Assembly (NCBI GenBank): GCA_040766885.1
Contig: JAXGPP010000006.1
Location: 409,728 to 473,727, forward strand
Direction: 5' to 3'
Source of the DNA: JAXGPP01 sp040766885
GTDB taxonomy: Bacteria > Planctomycetota > Planctomycetia > Pirellulales > Thermoguttaceae
Length of the DNA stretch: 64,000 bases
The notes beneath the pieces were generated by a model. That model worked only from the letters and a program-made list of their open reading frames with translations, had not been told where the DNA came from and made no database searches. A program made the position numbers and the translations under genes. Shown here piece by piece: positions 1 to 9,279 of this stretch (positions are counted from its first letter, which is position 1; each line of letters begins with the position of its first letter).

Positions 1-678
1 CTCGAGCACATCGACCAGGGTTTGGCGCCTGAAAAGGTAGATGCCCATGTTTGCCAGGCAGTCGCGACCGTGGGGCGTGATCCCTTGGGACTCAATCCAG
101 GCCGGATCGGTCCGCACGAGGTCGATTTCCTGTTCGGTCTTGGGCTTCTCGAGAAAACCCTGCACGCGCCCCGAGTCATCGACGCGCATGATTCCCAGCC
201 CGCCCGCGTGACGGGCGTGCACCGGAAGGCCGGCGATTGTCACATCGGCCCCCGACGCGCGGTGCGTGGCAATGAGCCGTTCGAAGTCCATGCGGTAAAG
301 CTGGTCGCCGGAGAGGATGAGCACCTCGTCCACGTCCGGCTGCTGCAGGTAGCGGAGGTTCTGCCGCACGGCATCGGCGGTTCCCTGATACCAGTCGGAA
401 CCGGACAGCGTCTGCTGGGCTGCCAGGATCTCGACGAAGCCCTGCCCGAAAACGTCGAAAGTATAGGTGCTGCCGATGTGGTGGTGCAGGCTGACCGAAT
501 TGAACTGCGTCAGCACATAGATTCGCTTCAGACCGCTCGTGATGCAGTTGGAAAGCGGGATATCGATCAGCCGGTACTTGCCCGCGATGGGCACGGCCGG
601 CTTGGAGCGGACCTTGGTGAGCGGATACAGCCGCGTTCCTCTTCCGCCTCCAAGCACCAACGCAACAACGTTGTTCAT
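1..678 (-). CDS. glgC: Glucose-1-phosphate adenylyltransferase, 3' part outside the window
   Basis: Makes ADP-glucose from glucose-1-phosphate and ATP, the committed step of bacterial glycogen synthesis in the cytoplasm. The 226 visible codons begin MNNVVALVLGGGRGTRLYPL, the nucleotide-binding signature of the family, followed by SKPAVPIAGKYRLIDIPLSN and, near residue 120, the LSGDQLYRMD substrate and metal site. Family members are about 420-430 residues, so roughly half is present and the gene continues past base 1. The start at 678 has GGGAG six bases upstream; an in-frame ATG at 690 would add four residues but lies on that Shine-Dalgarno sequence. It is transcribed away from the porin gene. 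No other glycogen gene is visible. Confidence 0.93.
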   Translation of the reverse strand, partial: MNNVVALVLGGGRGTRLYPLTKVRSKPAVPIAGKYRLIDIPLSNCITSGLKRIYVLTQFNSVSLHHHIGSTYTFDVFGQGFVEILAAQQTLSGSDWYQGTADAVRQNLRYLQQPDVDEVLILSGDQLYRMDFERLIATHRASGADVTIAGLPVHARHAGGLGIMRVDDSGRVQGFLEKPKTEQEIDLVRTDPAWIESQGITPHGRDCLANMGIYLFRRQTLVDVLE

Positions 679-1102
679 GATGACTCCCATGGCAGTTGCC
701 CGGCTGTGGCGGGCATGTTGTTGGCGCGGTGTTCGGCAGTGCGACTCCGGCCACTACTGGACCGCGATGCGGCACTGCGTTACGATCCCCCTCGTATCCC
801 AATCCGCCTGCGAGGTCGCTCAACGTCTCAGGCGCATCGGACCGGTCCCGAACAACGTTGTAGCGGAAAGGGGTCTGCGTGGGAACCGTGGGCCCGGCGG
901 CAAAGTCTGCGCAACCGTTTCAGGTGGCAGTCGCGAAATCGTACGGGCCATAGCGGTCGTACCGGATTTCGCCAAACTGTGAATTTGTCCCAACATGCGG
1001 ACGATACTGCCCCAATATGGCTCGCCGTTGAATTCGGGCAGAGCCTGCGGGGCAAGGACCACGGTGACTGGGCCGAACCGCGTCGTGCGCAGGGATGCAA
1101 CC
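679..1102. other. Divergent intergenic region without a gene
   Basis: This stretch lies between the leftward glgC and the rightward porin gene and should hold both promoters. Open frames cross it in several frames, but none has a recognisable product or a consistent start. I saw no clear -35/-10 pair, tRNA or strong terminator hairpin. Confidence 0.5.
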
Positions 1103-2614
1103 ATGAAAGCCTTGCTGGCCAGTATTCTCCTATTCTGGGTGGCCATCACCATGTCGGTTTCAGCGGCCGAGCCACTGGCCGAACTTGATCTCTCGCAGCG
1201 CCTTGAGCAACTCGAGGCGGAAACCCACGCCCTGCGGACCGAACTGGAGACACTCCGCCAGGCGCCCGTCCGCCTGCCTCCGATCCCCCCTGCCGACGGC
1301 GGGTTGGCCGGACTCGACGCATCGGGTTCAGCGGCTGCGATGCCGGCACTCCCGTCCGCAGGCGAACTCCCTCAACAAATCGCTAAGGCTCCGGAGGCCG
1401 CTCAGGCTTCGGGTCCCACGCTGGAAGCCGCCCAGGCGGAAATGAAGAAGCTCGTCTGGACCAAGGGTGATTTCAAGATCGTGCCCTACGGCATGTTGTG
1501 GGCCGATATGGTCTACGCCACGCAGCGCAATAACCCGGGTTCGTATACCTTTTGGATTAACTCGGCAGATGTTGATCCCGAAGATGCGTTCGCTATCGAC
1601 GCCCGGCGTACCCGTCTCGGTATTGATGTTACCGGGCCTGACATCCCTCTGTTTCACTGCGCGTCGAGTAGCGGCCGCGTGGAGATCGACTTCGAGGGCG
1701 AGTTTGTCCTCGAAAACAAGGGTTCGGTGCTGTTGCGACATGCCTACTGGCAGGTCAAAGACGAAGACTTCTTGTTCCTGTTTGGGCAGACATCAGACAT
1801 TATCTCGCCGCTGGTGCCGGGCACACTGAACTACTCGGTGCAGTGGAACGCCGGCAACATTGGCTATCGCCGCGCTCAGTTCCGCGCCGAACGTTATTAC
1901 AACGTTTCCGATCGTTTGTTCATCACCGCGCAGGGGTCGCTCAACCAGGACATCGTTACCGATTTCACGGCCGAACCCGGCGTTCGCCGCGAGAGCGCAG
2001 ACTGGCCGGTAATCGAGGGCCGGATGGCGGCAACGCTCGGTCCCCGCGGCGAGCACTGCCTGCCGGCGGTCGTCGGCATCTCGGCCCACATCGGAGAAAC
2101 AGGCTTTGACTTTCTAGCCGCCGGACCGCCGCCGCTGAGCCTGCCGCCGGAGCAGAACTTCCGCGCCCTCACCTGGTCGATCAACGGCGATGTACGGATT
2201 CCGATTACACCGTACTTCGGCTTCCAGGGAGAAGTTTTCACCGGTGAGAACTTGAGCGCGTTCCTGGGCGGCATCGGGCAGGGAGTGTGCGGATGCCTTC
2301 GCGGACCGGTCGCCTCGACGGGCGGTTGGATGGAACTGTGGTACGACTGGAATCCGCGGCTGCACAGCCATGTCGGCTACAGCATCGACAACCCGCGCGA
2401 CGAAGACATGCTCTTCGGCCGGAGCCTCAACAACGCCGTATTTGCCAACGTCGTTTACGACATCACGCCCAAGCTCAATACGGGCTTCGAGGTCTCCCAC
2501 TGGCGGACCGAGTACATGGAAACGCGGGGCGGCCTGATCCCGGACAACCTGCTCCGGCCGGACTCGCCGGGCGAAGCGACCATTTTCCAGTGGATGGTCA
2601 TGTACGGCTTCTGA
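1103..2614 (+). CDS. DcaP-like outer membrane porin with N-terminal coiled coil
   Basis: Predicted outer membrane beta-barrel, probably a channel for small solutes. The 503-residue protein starts with a signal peptide (about 1-22, ending VSAAE), then a heptad-rich helix at about 25-50 (LSQRLEQLEAETHALRTELE), an Ala/Pro-rich linker and a barrel of about 380 residues. The barrel has alternating strands and motifs such as FKIVPYGMLWADMVY and ARRTRLGIDVTGP, seen in DcaP-type porins. It ends in VMYGF, the terminal aromatic residue usual for outer membrane barrels. The start at 1103 was preferred over an upstream ATG at 995 because it begins the signal peptide and has AGGGA upstream. The substrate is unknown and the DcaP assignment is by resemblance. 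Confidence 0.75.
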   Translation: MKALLASILLFWVAITMSVSAAEPLAELDLSQRLEQLEAETHALRTELETLRQAPVRLPPIPPADGGLAGLDASGSAAAMPALPSAGELPQQIAKAPEAAQASGPTLEAAQAEMKKLVWTKGDFKIVPYGMLWADMVYATQRNNPGSYTFWINSADVDPEDAFAIDARRTRLGIDVTGPDIPLFHCASSSGRVEIDFEGEFVLENKGSVLLRHAYWQVKDEDFLFLFGQTSDIISPLVPGTLNYSVQWNAGNIGYRRAQFRAERYYNVSDRLFITAQGSLNQDIVTDFTAEPGVRRESADWPVIEGRMAATLGPRGEHCLPAVVGISAHIGETGFDFLAAGPPPLSLPPEQNFRALTWSINGDVRIPITPYFGFQGEVFTGENLSAFLGGIGQGVCGCLRGPVASTGGWMELWYDWNPRLHSHVGYSIDNPRDEDMLFGRSLNNAVFANVVYDITPKLNTGFEVSHWRTEYMETRGGLIPDNLLRPDSPGEATIFQWMVMYGF

Positions 2615-2823
2615 ACCCACCCGTTCTGCCGGGCCGGATGACCGCACTGAGCCAAGCGGGCCGGGCGGCATGTTCACGACGTGGACGTGCCGCCCGATCC
2701 CGTTTTGCCGTGCCGCCACCAGAGGGCAGACCGCAGCCAGTGTCGCTATGCGATATAGCCCGGGCGCGTTAGACTGCTCGTGCCGTTCGTTCCGCGAGAA
2801 AGTCATGCGTTCGGAGACAATGT

Positions 2824-5800
2824 ATGAGGCCCCTCATCCTCCTGGCTGGCGGATTGGCACTGGCGGCGAACACGTTCTTCGCTGGGCGGCTTCAAGCCCA
2901 GGACGACCCGGCCGCGCAGGCGGAACGAATCCGTGCCGCAAGCGGCGTCCGCGGCGGGCTGGTGGTCCACGTGGGCTGCGGCGACGGCCGTCTGACCGCG
3001 GCGCTCGGCGGCCCAGGTTTTCTGGTCCACGGTCTGGCGAGATCGCAAACCGTGGTCGACCAGGCGCGGACCCACGTGAAGGGGCTCGGACTTTACGGTC
3101 CGGTGTCGATTGACCGCTGGGACGGAAGACATTTGCCCTACGCTGACAATCTCGTGAACCTGCTTGTCTCGGCCGAGGCGGGCGACCTTGACCCAAGGGA
3201 AATCCAGCGAGTGCTCGCTCCCCAGGGCGTGGCCTGCCTGTTTGTCGACGGACAATGGCAGAAATCGATCAAACCGCGCCCTGCGAACATCGATGAGTGG
3301 ACGCACTACCTGCACGACTCCACAGGTAACCCGGTATCGCAAGACGAAGCGGTCGGCCCGCCGCGCCGCTTGCAGTGGGTGGCCGGGCCGCGCTGGGCGC
3401 GCCATCACGACCACATGGCGAGCATGACCTCGCTCGTGTCAAGTGGCGGACGGCTGTTCTACATCTTCGACGAGGGGCCCACGGCCTCGATCCAGTTGCC
3501 GCCCCAGTGGCGCCTGATCGCCCGCGACGGCTTCAATGGCACGCTGCTCTGGAAGCGGGACATCGCATCGTGGAATACGCACCAGTGGCCGCTCAAGAGC
3601 GGCCCGGCTCATCTCCTGCGGCGACTCGTGGCTGCCGACAATCGCGTGTACGTTACGCTGGCCTTCGACGCACCGGTTAGCGCGCTGGAGGCGACTTCCG
3701 GCCAGACGCTGATGGCATATGAAGGAAGCGAGCGGACGGGCGAAATTGTACTCTCCGCAGGAACGCTCCTGGCACTCGTCGAACCGGAAGGCTCAAAGTT
3801 GACCGAGTGGCGGCGCCGCGATACGTACGTTTGGGACAACAGCCGGCGGGCCAATGCCGATTGGGCATGGGCCGGCGCGCCGCGGCGGATTGCCGCGTAC
3901 GAGGCCCAGTCGGGCAAACCGCTCTGGCAGCACGAGGCGCCGGTGGCACCTTGCTCGCTGGCCGCTGACGGCCGCCGGGTGATCTTCTACGACGGCGAGA
4001 AGATCATCTGCCTGGCGCAGGGAGACGGAAAGACGCTTTGGCAGAGCGAGCCGATTGCCGCCCAGATGCCCGTGCACACGAGCACCGGCCCGCGGACGAT
4101 CCTCTATGGAGACGTCGTCCTCTTCGCCGGCAACAACGGCCTGATAACCGGCCTCTCAGCCGCCGATGGTCGCAAGCTGTGGGAAGGCAAGCAGTATCCC
4201 TCGGGCCATCAGTCGCTCCGCGATTTGCTGGTCTCGGGCGGGCTGGTCTGGACCGGTTTTGTCGCCGGTAACAACGATTCGGGGCTCTTCACCGGCCGTG
4301 ATCCGCTCACCGGTGAGGTCAAGAATGAGTTTCTGCCCGACGTGACCATCGACTGGTTCCACCACCGCTGCTATCCGTCCAAGGCGACTGAGAAGTACCT
4401 GCTCACCTCCCGCAACGGTATCGAAGTAATCGACCCCCAGGCGCAGCACTGGGAGACCCATCACTGGGTGCGGGGCGGCTGCATCTACGGCATACTGCCG
4501 TGCAACGGGCTGGTGTATGCCCCAATGCACTCATGCGGCTGCTATCTGGAGGCGAAACTCAGCGGCTTCAACGCCCTGGCCGCCGGCCCCGTGCCGCAAC
4601 CGACCGCCGCCGAGTTGGCTGGCGAGGCGAGGCTGGAGAAAGGCGCCGCTTACGGGCACCAGCAGGAGGCAGAGGTTGGCACCGAGTGGCCCATGTATCG
4701 GCGCGACGTCGCCCGCAGCGGGTCGACGCCGGTCGGCGTCGGGAAGGTGTTGGGCCAGAAATGGAAGACGTCGCTGGGCGGCCGCCTAACGCCACCAGTG
4801 GTGGCCGGCGGCCGCGTGTACCTCGCCGCGATCGATGCCCACACGGTGCATGCGCTGGAAGCTGAGACCGGCCAGCCGGTGTGGAGTTTCACCGCCGGCG
4901 GACGCGTCGACTCGGCCCCCACGGTTCACCGCGGCCTGGTGCTCTTCGGTTCGGCCGACGGCTATGTCTACGCCTTGCGGGCCACCGACGGTCAGCTTGC
5001 CTGGCGGTTCCGCGCCGCGCCGCTGGACCGCCGCATGACGGCGTTCGACCAGTTGGAGTCGACGTGGCCCGCCCACGGCAGCGTACTGGTGCACGAGGGC
5101 GTGCTCTACGCCACGGCGGGGCGGTCGCTGTTTCTTGACGGCGGCATCCGGCTGGTGCGACTCGAACCGACCACCGGCCGGCTCTTGGGCGAGGTCGTCA
5201 TGGACGAACGTGACCCGGAAAGCGGTGAGAACATGCAGGTCCACGTGAAGGGCGAGAACATGCCCGTCGCCCTGGCGGACATTCTCTCCTGCGACGGCAC
5301 GCACCTCTATATGCGGTCGCAGAAAATGGATCTCGAGGGACGGCGGCTGGAGATCCCGGTTGAAAACGTGCAAGACCAGCCGGCGGAGGGTTCACACCTG
5401 TTCTGCCAGGTCGGATTCCTCGACGACTCGTGGTTCTATCGCTCGTTCTGGACGTTCGGACGCCGTGTCAACGGCGGCTACGGCGGCTGGTTCCAAGCGG
5501 CGCGAATGGTGCCGGCAGGACGAATCATGGTGTTCGACGACGATCGGGTGTTCGGCTTCGGCCGCAAACCGGAGTATTACGTCAACGGTTCGGTGCTCGA
5601 GTACCAGCTCTTTGCCGCCGAACGGTATGTGGCCTCCGATTCAATTGCCCAAGTGAGCAAGGCGGAACGCCAGATCAACGCCCGGTCGGACAAAAAGAGC
5701 GCCAACGCCTCCGACTGGAAACTCCGCCGCGGCTTCCCCGTCGAGGATCTGACCGCGGCTCGCTATCAGTGGCTCGTGGATCAGCCCGCCGTACAAGTCC

Positions 5801-6696
5801 GAGCAATGATCGCCGCGGGGGAGCACCTGATTGTCGCCGGGCATCCCGACCTGATCGACGAACGCCGGGCATTCCGCTTGCCCGACGACCCGGAGACCCA
5901 GGAGCAGATCCGGCTTCAGGTCGAATCGCTCGAAGGGCGGCACGGCGGCCTGCTTTGGGTGGTCAACAAAAGCGATGGTCGCCCGGCGGCTCGTTACCGC
6001 CTGGAGAGTCCGCCCGTTTTCGATGGCCTCGCCGCGGCCGGCGGCCGGCTGTTCGTCTCGACGATCGACGGCAGCGTGGCGTGCCTTGATGCGAACGCCT
6101 CCGCCGCGTTGCCCCGCGAAGACGACGCGCCCCTTCAAGTCATCTCCGACGAGCCCGCGGAACCCGATTACTTGAAGCCGGCGGCCGTTGAGAAGAACGC
6201 CGACTTCACCAAAGTGAGCGGTGGCCGGGTCGTTGCCGGACCATTGGGATACCGCCTCGAGGCCTCCGAGCGACGGCTGTGTCTGGCGGTCAATAAGCTC
6301 CCAACCCCGGCAACCGGGATGGTGACACTCTCGACGTCGCTGGTGATACCTGGCGTAGAGGGCTTTCTGCGGAACGGGTTCCTCGCGTTTGGCGACGGTC
6401 CCGCTGACAAGGATCTGGTCAAGTGCGGCGTGCGTCTGCAAACCAAACGGATGTCGATCATGCAGGGCGAGACCAAGGCTGCGGGCCCGGCTGGCGGTAC
6501 GGCTTTCGAGGCCGCCAATGGCGAGACGATCACGCTGAAGGTTCAAGTGGACCTCGCCCGGCAGGAAGTCACATTCACCGCCAATGCGGCCCAATTCACC
6601 ACCAAGCTGAAACGGCCGATCGCCGCGATCACACACATCGGTTACGTGACCGACAGCGGCATTGCCGACTTCGGCCCGATCGAGGTGGGCCAGTAG
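2824..6696 (+). CDS. Secreted PQQ-like beta-propeller protein with methyltransferase-like N-terminal domain
   Basis: The 1290-residue protein has a signal peptide (about 1-25, cut near LQAQ). Residues 45-140 look like a class I SAM-methyltransferase fold: VVHVGCGDGRLTAAL resembles motif I and RVLAPQGVACLFVDG a later motif. The rest has repeated WxxD/G blades (for example LLWKRDIAS, PLWQHEAPVA, PVWSFTAGG, LAWRFRAAP) typical of PQQ/BamB-like propellers, probably two, with a C-terminal beta-sandwich after about 1140. Such proteins recur in planctomycetes with no established function. Whether the N-terminal fold binds SAM is doubtful, because the signal peptide places it outside the cytoplasm. 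GGAG precedes the ATG. Confidence 0.8.
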   Translation: MRPLILLAGGLALAANTFFAGRLQAQDDPAAQAERIRAASGVRGGLVVHVGCGDGRLTAALGGPGFLVHGLARSQTVVDQARTHVKGLGLYGPVSIDRWDGRHLPYADNLVNLLVSAEAGDLDPREIQRVLAPQGVACLFVDGQWQKSIKPRPANIDEWTHYLHDSTGNPVSQDEAVGPPRRLQWVAGPRWARHHDHMASMTSLVSSGGRLFYIFDEGPTASIQLPPQWRLIARDGFNGTLLWKRDIASWNTHQWPLKSGPAHLLRRLVAADNRVYVTLAFDAPVSALEATSGQTLMAYEGSERTGEIVLSAGTLLALVEPEGSKLTEWRRRDTYVWDNSRRANADWAWAGAPRRIAAYEAQSGKPLWQHEAPVAPCSLAADGRRVIFYDGEKIICLAQGDGKTLWQSEPIAAQMPVHTSTGPRTILYGDVVLFAGNNGLITGLSAADGRKLWEGKQYPSGHQSLRDLLVSGGLVWTGFVAGNNDSGLFTGRDPLTGEVKNEFLPDVTIDWFHHRCYPSKATEKYLLTSRNGIEVIDPQAQHWETHHWVRGGCIYGILPCNGLVYAPMHSCGCYLEAKLSGFNALAAGPVPQPTAAELAGEARLEKGAAYGHQQEAEVGTEWPMYRRDVARSGSTPVGVGKVLGQKWKTSLGGRLTPPVVAGGRVYLAAIDAHTVHALEAETGQPVWSFTAGGRVDSAPTVHRGLVLFGSADGYVYALRATDGQLAWRFRAAPLDRRMTAFDQLESTWPAHGSVLVHEGVLYATAGRSLFLDGGIRLVRLEPTTGRLLGEVVMDERDPESGENMQVHVKGENMPVALADILSCDGTHLYMRSQKMDLEGRRLEIPVENVQDQPAEGSHLFCQVGFLDDSWFYRSFWTFGRRVNGGYGGWFQAARMVPAGRIMVFDDDRVFGFGRKPEYYVNGSVLEYQLFAAERYVASDSIAQVSKAERQINARSDKKSANASDWKLRRGFPVEDLTAARYQWLVDQPAVQVRAMIAAGEHLIVAGHPDLIDERRAFRLPDDPETQEQIRLQVESLEGRHGGLLWVVNKSDGRPAARYRLESPPVFDGLAAAGGRLFVSTIDGSVACLDANASAALPREDDAPLQVISDEPAEPDYLKPAAVEKNADFTKVSGGRVVAGPLGYRLEASERRLCLAVNKLPTPATGMVTLSTSLVIPGVEGFLRNGFLAFGDGPADKDLVKCGVRLQTKRMSIMQGETKAAGPAGGTAFEAANGETITLKVQVDLARQEVTFTANAAQFTTKLKRPIAAITHIGYVTDSGIADFGPIEVGQ

Positions 6697-6727
6697 CTCT
6701 CGAATGCGACGCCGCGTGGTGCCGCGG

Positions 6728-7795
6728 TTACGCCGGCTGCTGCTGGGTAAGGCAGTGAAGCGTGCCAAAGCCGAGGACGAGGTCCACGGCGTGGATGCCG
6801 ACCACGGGCCGATCGGGGAACAGTTCCGCGAGTATGCCGAGGGCCTCTCGGTCGGCCGGATCGTTGAACGTGGGAACGAGCACCGCCGCATTGGCGATGT
6901 AGAAATTGGCGTAACTGGCGGGCAGGCGCAGATCGTGCCAGTATAGCGGCGCTGGCGTCGGCAGCGCCACAACCTCCAGCTTCGAGCCGTCCTCCAGGCG
7001 CATTGCCTGCAGCCGCTCGAAGTTCTCGGCCAGCGGCCGGTAGTTGACGTCGCCCGTGTCGCGGCACTGAGAGAGGACCACCGTAGTTGGGTTAACAAAC
7101 CGGCAGATGTCGTCCACATGCCCGTGCGTGTCGTCCCCCACAATCCCATGGCCGAGCCAGAGGATGTTGCTCACGCCCAGGTAGCGGCGAAGCGCATCCT
7201 CGAAATCTTCACGCGATACGCCCGGATTGCGGCACTGAGTGGTGCTATCGAGATAGCACTCTTCGGTAGTGAGCAGCGTGCCGCGGCCGTTGACGTCGAT
7301 CCCGCCCCCTTCGAGCACCAGCGGTCGATCGCCGGATCGCGCGTCAAACAGGGGGAGGCCAAGCCTCTTGGCCGCGTAATCCGGCACTTTCCGGTCTTTC
7401 CGCCAGTTGTCGTACCGCGCCCAGGCGTTGAAATGAAAGTGCACGATCGCCGTCTCTGGGCGGGCGCGCCGCGTGCGGCGGACAAAGATCGGCCCCGAAT
7501 CGCGCATCCAGCCGCGGTCGGTCGGCACGCGGTGGAATTCGACCTGGGAGAGATCGGTTCGCGCAATGGACAGCACCCGTCGGGCGCGATCCTCCACGGC
7601 CTTCGAATCAACGCAGATCCGTACCATTTCGCCGGGCGCGATCTTGCGGACGATCTCGCCGTAGACCCATTGAACGGCCTGCATCTTGCCAGGCCAGTCG
7701 GTGGGGTTCTGCGGCCAGCCGAGCCAGGTTGCCTCGTGCGGCTCCCATTCGGCTGGCATTGAGAAACCGAGTTTCGCGGGTGTCTTTTCGGTCAT
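6728..7795 (-). CDS. aguA: Agmatine deiminase (peptidylarginine-deiminase family)
   Basis: Hydrolyses agmatine to N-carbamoylputrescine and ammonia in the arginine-decarboxylase route to putrescine. The 355-residue protein has the family landmarks: EWEPHEATWLGWP near the N-terminus, GWMRDSGPIFV near residue 95, GDDTHGHVDD holding the catalytic His region, and a C-terminal GTLHCLTQQQP in which C348 is the predicted nucleophile. Length matches the family. No signal peptide is seen, so it is cytoplasmic. It is divergent from the decarboxylase gene that starts 246 bases away. The partner enzyme N-carbamoylputrescine amidase (AguB) is not in the window. Confidence 0.92.
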   Translation of the reverse strand: MTEKTPAKLGFSMPAEWEPHEATWLGWPQNPTDWPGKMQAVQWVYGEIVRKIAPGEMVRICVDSKAVEDRARRVLSIARTDLSQVEFHRVPTDRGWMRDSGPIFVRRTRRARPETAIVHFHFNAWARYDNWRKDRKVPDYAAKRLGLPLFDARSGDRPLVLEGGGIDVNGRGTLLTTEECYLDSTTQCRNPGVSREDFEDALRRYLGVSNILWLGHGIVGDDTHGHVDDICRFVNPTTVVLSQCRDTGDVNYRPLAENFERLQAMRLEDGSKLEVVALPTPAPLYWHDLRLPASYANFYIANAAVLVPTFNDPADREALGILAELFPDRPVVGIHAVDLVLGFGTLHCLTQQQPA

Positions 7796-8041
7796 GATCT
7801 TCCGCGAGTTCTGTGGGCGGCGCGCACGCGAGCGGCAATTCTACCCCGCCACGGCGCGAGTCGCCAGGATGTCGTCGGCTCGCCCGGCATATACCGGACC
7901 CCTTGCCGATGCCGCCAGGGTTTCCTAAATTATTGATCTTCGCCCTTGAGGAACGGCAACTGCGTCGGACGGTGTTCGCAGCTCCGTTCGTCAATGAGTA
8001 ATTGGTCAGCGTTTGGCCCTCATCGGAGACTTTGCGGCGAA

Positions 8042-9166
8042 ATGAAAGCCAAGCTGACTAGCCACAAGCGGCGGATCAAGGAACTGGCCCGCAAACACGG
8101 CACGCCGCTGATGGTCATCAGCCGCACCGTGCTCCGCGCGCAGTTGGAGCGATTCCGCCGGGCGCTGCCCCGCGTCGAGCCGTTCTTCGCCGTCAAGGCG
8201 AACTCCCATCCGGAGGTCATCAAGACCATGGTCGCGGGCCGGGCGGGCTTCGATGTCGCCTCGGCCTCCGAGATGAACCTCGTGCTCTCCGCCGGCGCCA
8301 AGCCGGACCAGATCATTTTCGCCAATACGATCAAGCCGGTCGAGTCAATCACTCACGCCGCCAAGAAGGGCGTGACGCTGATGACCTTCGACAGCGAGGC
8401 GGAACTGGACAAGATCGCCGCCCATGCTCCGGGGGCCAGCGTGCTGGTGCGGATCAAGGTTCCCAACGTGGGCTCGATCGTCGAGCTGAGCCTGAAGTTC
8501 GGTGTCGATCCGGCCGATGCAAACAGCCTGCTGATCAAGGCCTACCGGTTGGGGCTTAAGCCGGCCGGCCTGAGCTTTCACGTCGGCAGCCAGTGCTCGC
8601 GGCTGGAGAATTACATCGAAGCGCTGGAAATGGCCTCGATCATTGCCCGCGATGCCCGCCTGAAGCAGATTCCCTTCGAGATCCTCGATATCGGCGGCGG
8701 TTTCCCCATCCGCCATTTCGACCACGAGGAGGACCCTTTCGATCGCCTTGCCCCGGTGCTGGCCAAGGAGATCGACCGGCTGTTCGACCGCAGCATCCGC
8801 ATCATCGCCGAACCGGGCCGCTTCCTGGTCGGACCCGCGGCGACCCTGGTGATGCGGGTGATCGGCAAGGCGATCCGGGAGAACAAGCACTGGTACTACC
8901 TCGACGACGGCGTCTACGGCTCGCTCAGCGGGCAGGTATTCGACCACTGCAAGTACGAGTTCAAGACGCTCCGCGACGGAAGCACCCAGCTTTCGACCCT
9001 GGCGGGGCCGACCTGCGACAGCTTCGACATCATTGCCCGCGGCGAGGATCTTCCCGAACTGCAGCTCGGCGATCTGGTGTACGTGGAGAACATCGGCGCC
9101 TACAGTCTCGCCAGCGCCACGACGTTCAACGGCATGCCGATGGCCAAGGTGCTCGCGACGGCGTAG
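8042..9166 (+). CDS. PLP-dependent ornithine decarboxylase-like enzyme (alanine racemase fold)
   Basis: Predicted to decarboxylate ornithine (possibly lysine) to a diamine. The 374-residue protein has PFFAVKANSHP with K52 as the PLP lysine, LDIGGGFP for phosphate binding, IAEPGRFLV, and GPTCDSFD, where C325 is the catalytic cysteine of the ornithine decarboxylase branch (diaminopimelate decarboxylases usually have GPxCES). The start at 8042 matches the family N-terminus; a longer frame from 7946 or 7994 adds residues unlike the family. It is followed 113 bases later by the deoxyhypusine-synthase-like gene and faces agmatine deiminase, supporting a polyamine role. Exact substrate is inferred. 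Confidence 0.88.
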   Translation: MKAKLTSHKRRIKELARKHGTPLMVISRTVLRAQLERFRRALPRVEPFFAVKANSHPEVIKTMVAGRAGFDVASASEMNLVLSAGAKPDQIIFANTIKPVESITHAAKKGVTLMTFDSEAELDKIAAHAPGASVLVRIKVPNVGSIVELSLKFGVDPADANSLLIKAYRLGLKPAGLSFHVGSQCSRLENYIEALEMASIIARDARLKQIPFEILDIGGGFPIRHFDHEEDPFDRLAPVLAKEIDRLFDRSIRIIAEPGRFLVGPAATLVMRVIGKAIRENKHWYYLDDGVYGSLSGQVFDHCKYEFKTLRDGSTQLSTLAGPTCDSFDIIARGEDLPELQLGDLVYVENIGAYSLASATTFNGMPMAKVLATA

Positions 9167-9217
9167 CTGGGATGGCACGTCCACGGCTTTGCATGGCCCT
9201 GTGGTGAAATGGGGAGC

Positions 9218-9242
9218 ATGTCCACGGCTCCGCCGCGGACAT
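9218..9242. repeat. Short intergenic palindrome between the decarboxylase and DHS-like genes
   Basis: ATGTCC-A-CGGC and GCCG-C-GGACAT form a stem of ten pairs with one A/C mismatch around a TCC loop. Part of the arm (CGTCCACGGCT) is repeated imperfectly at about 9178. There is no T-tract, so it is more likely a repeat or transcript-processing hairpin than a classical terminator. The Shine-Dalgarno sequence of the next gene is downstream and free. Confidence 0.6.
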
Positions 9243-9279
9243 CGCATCCGACGGAAACCTGCCTACGGAGAAAACGATC

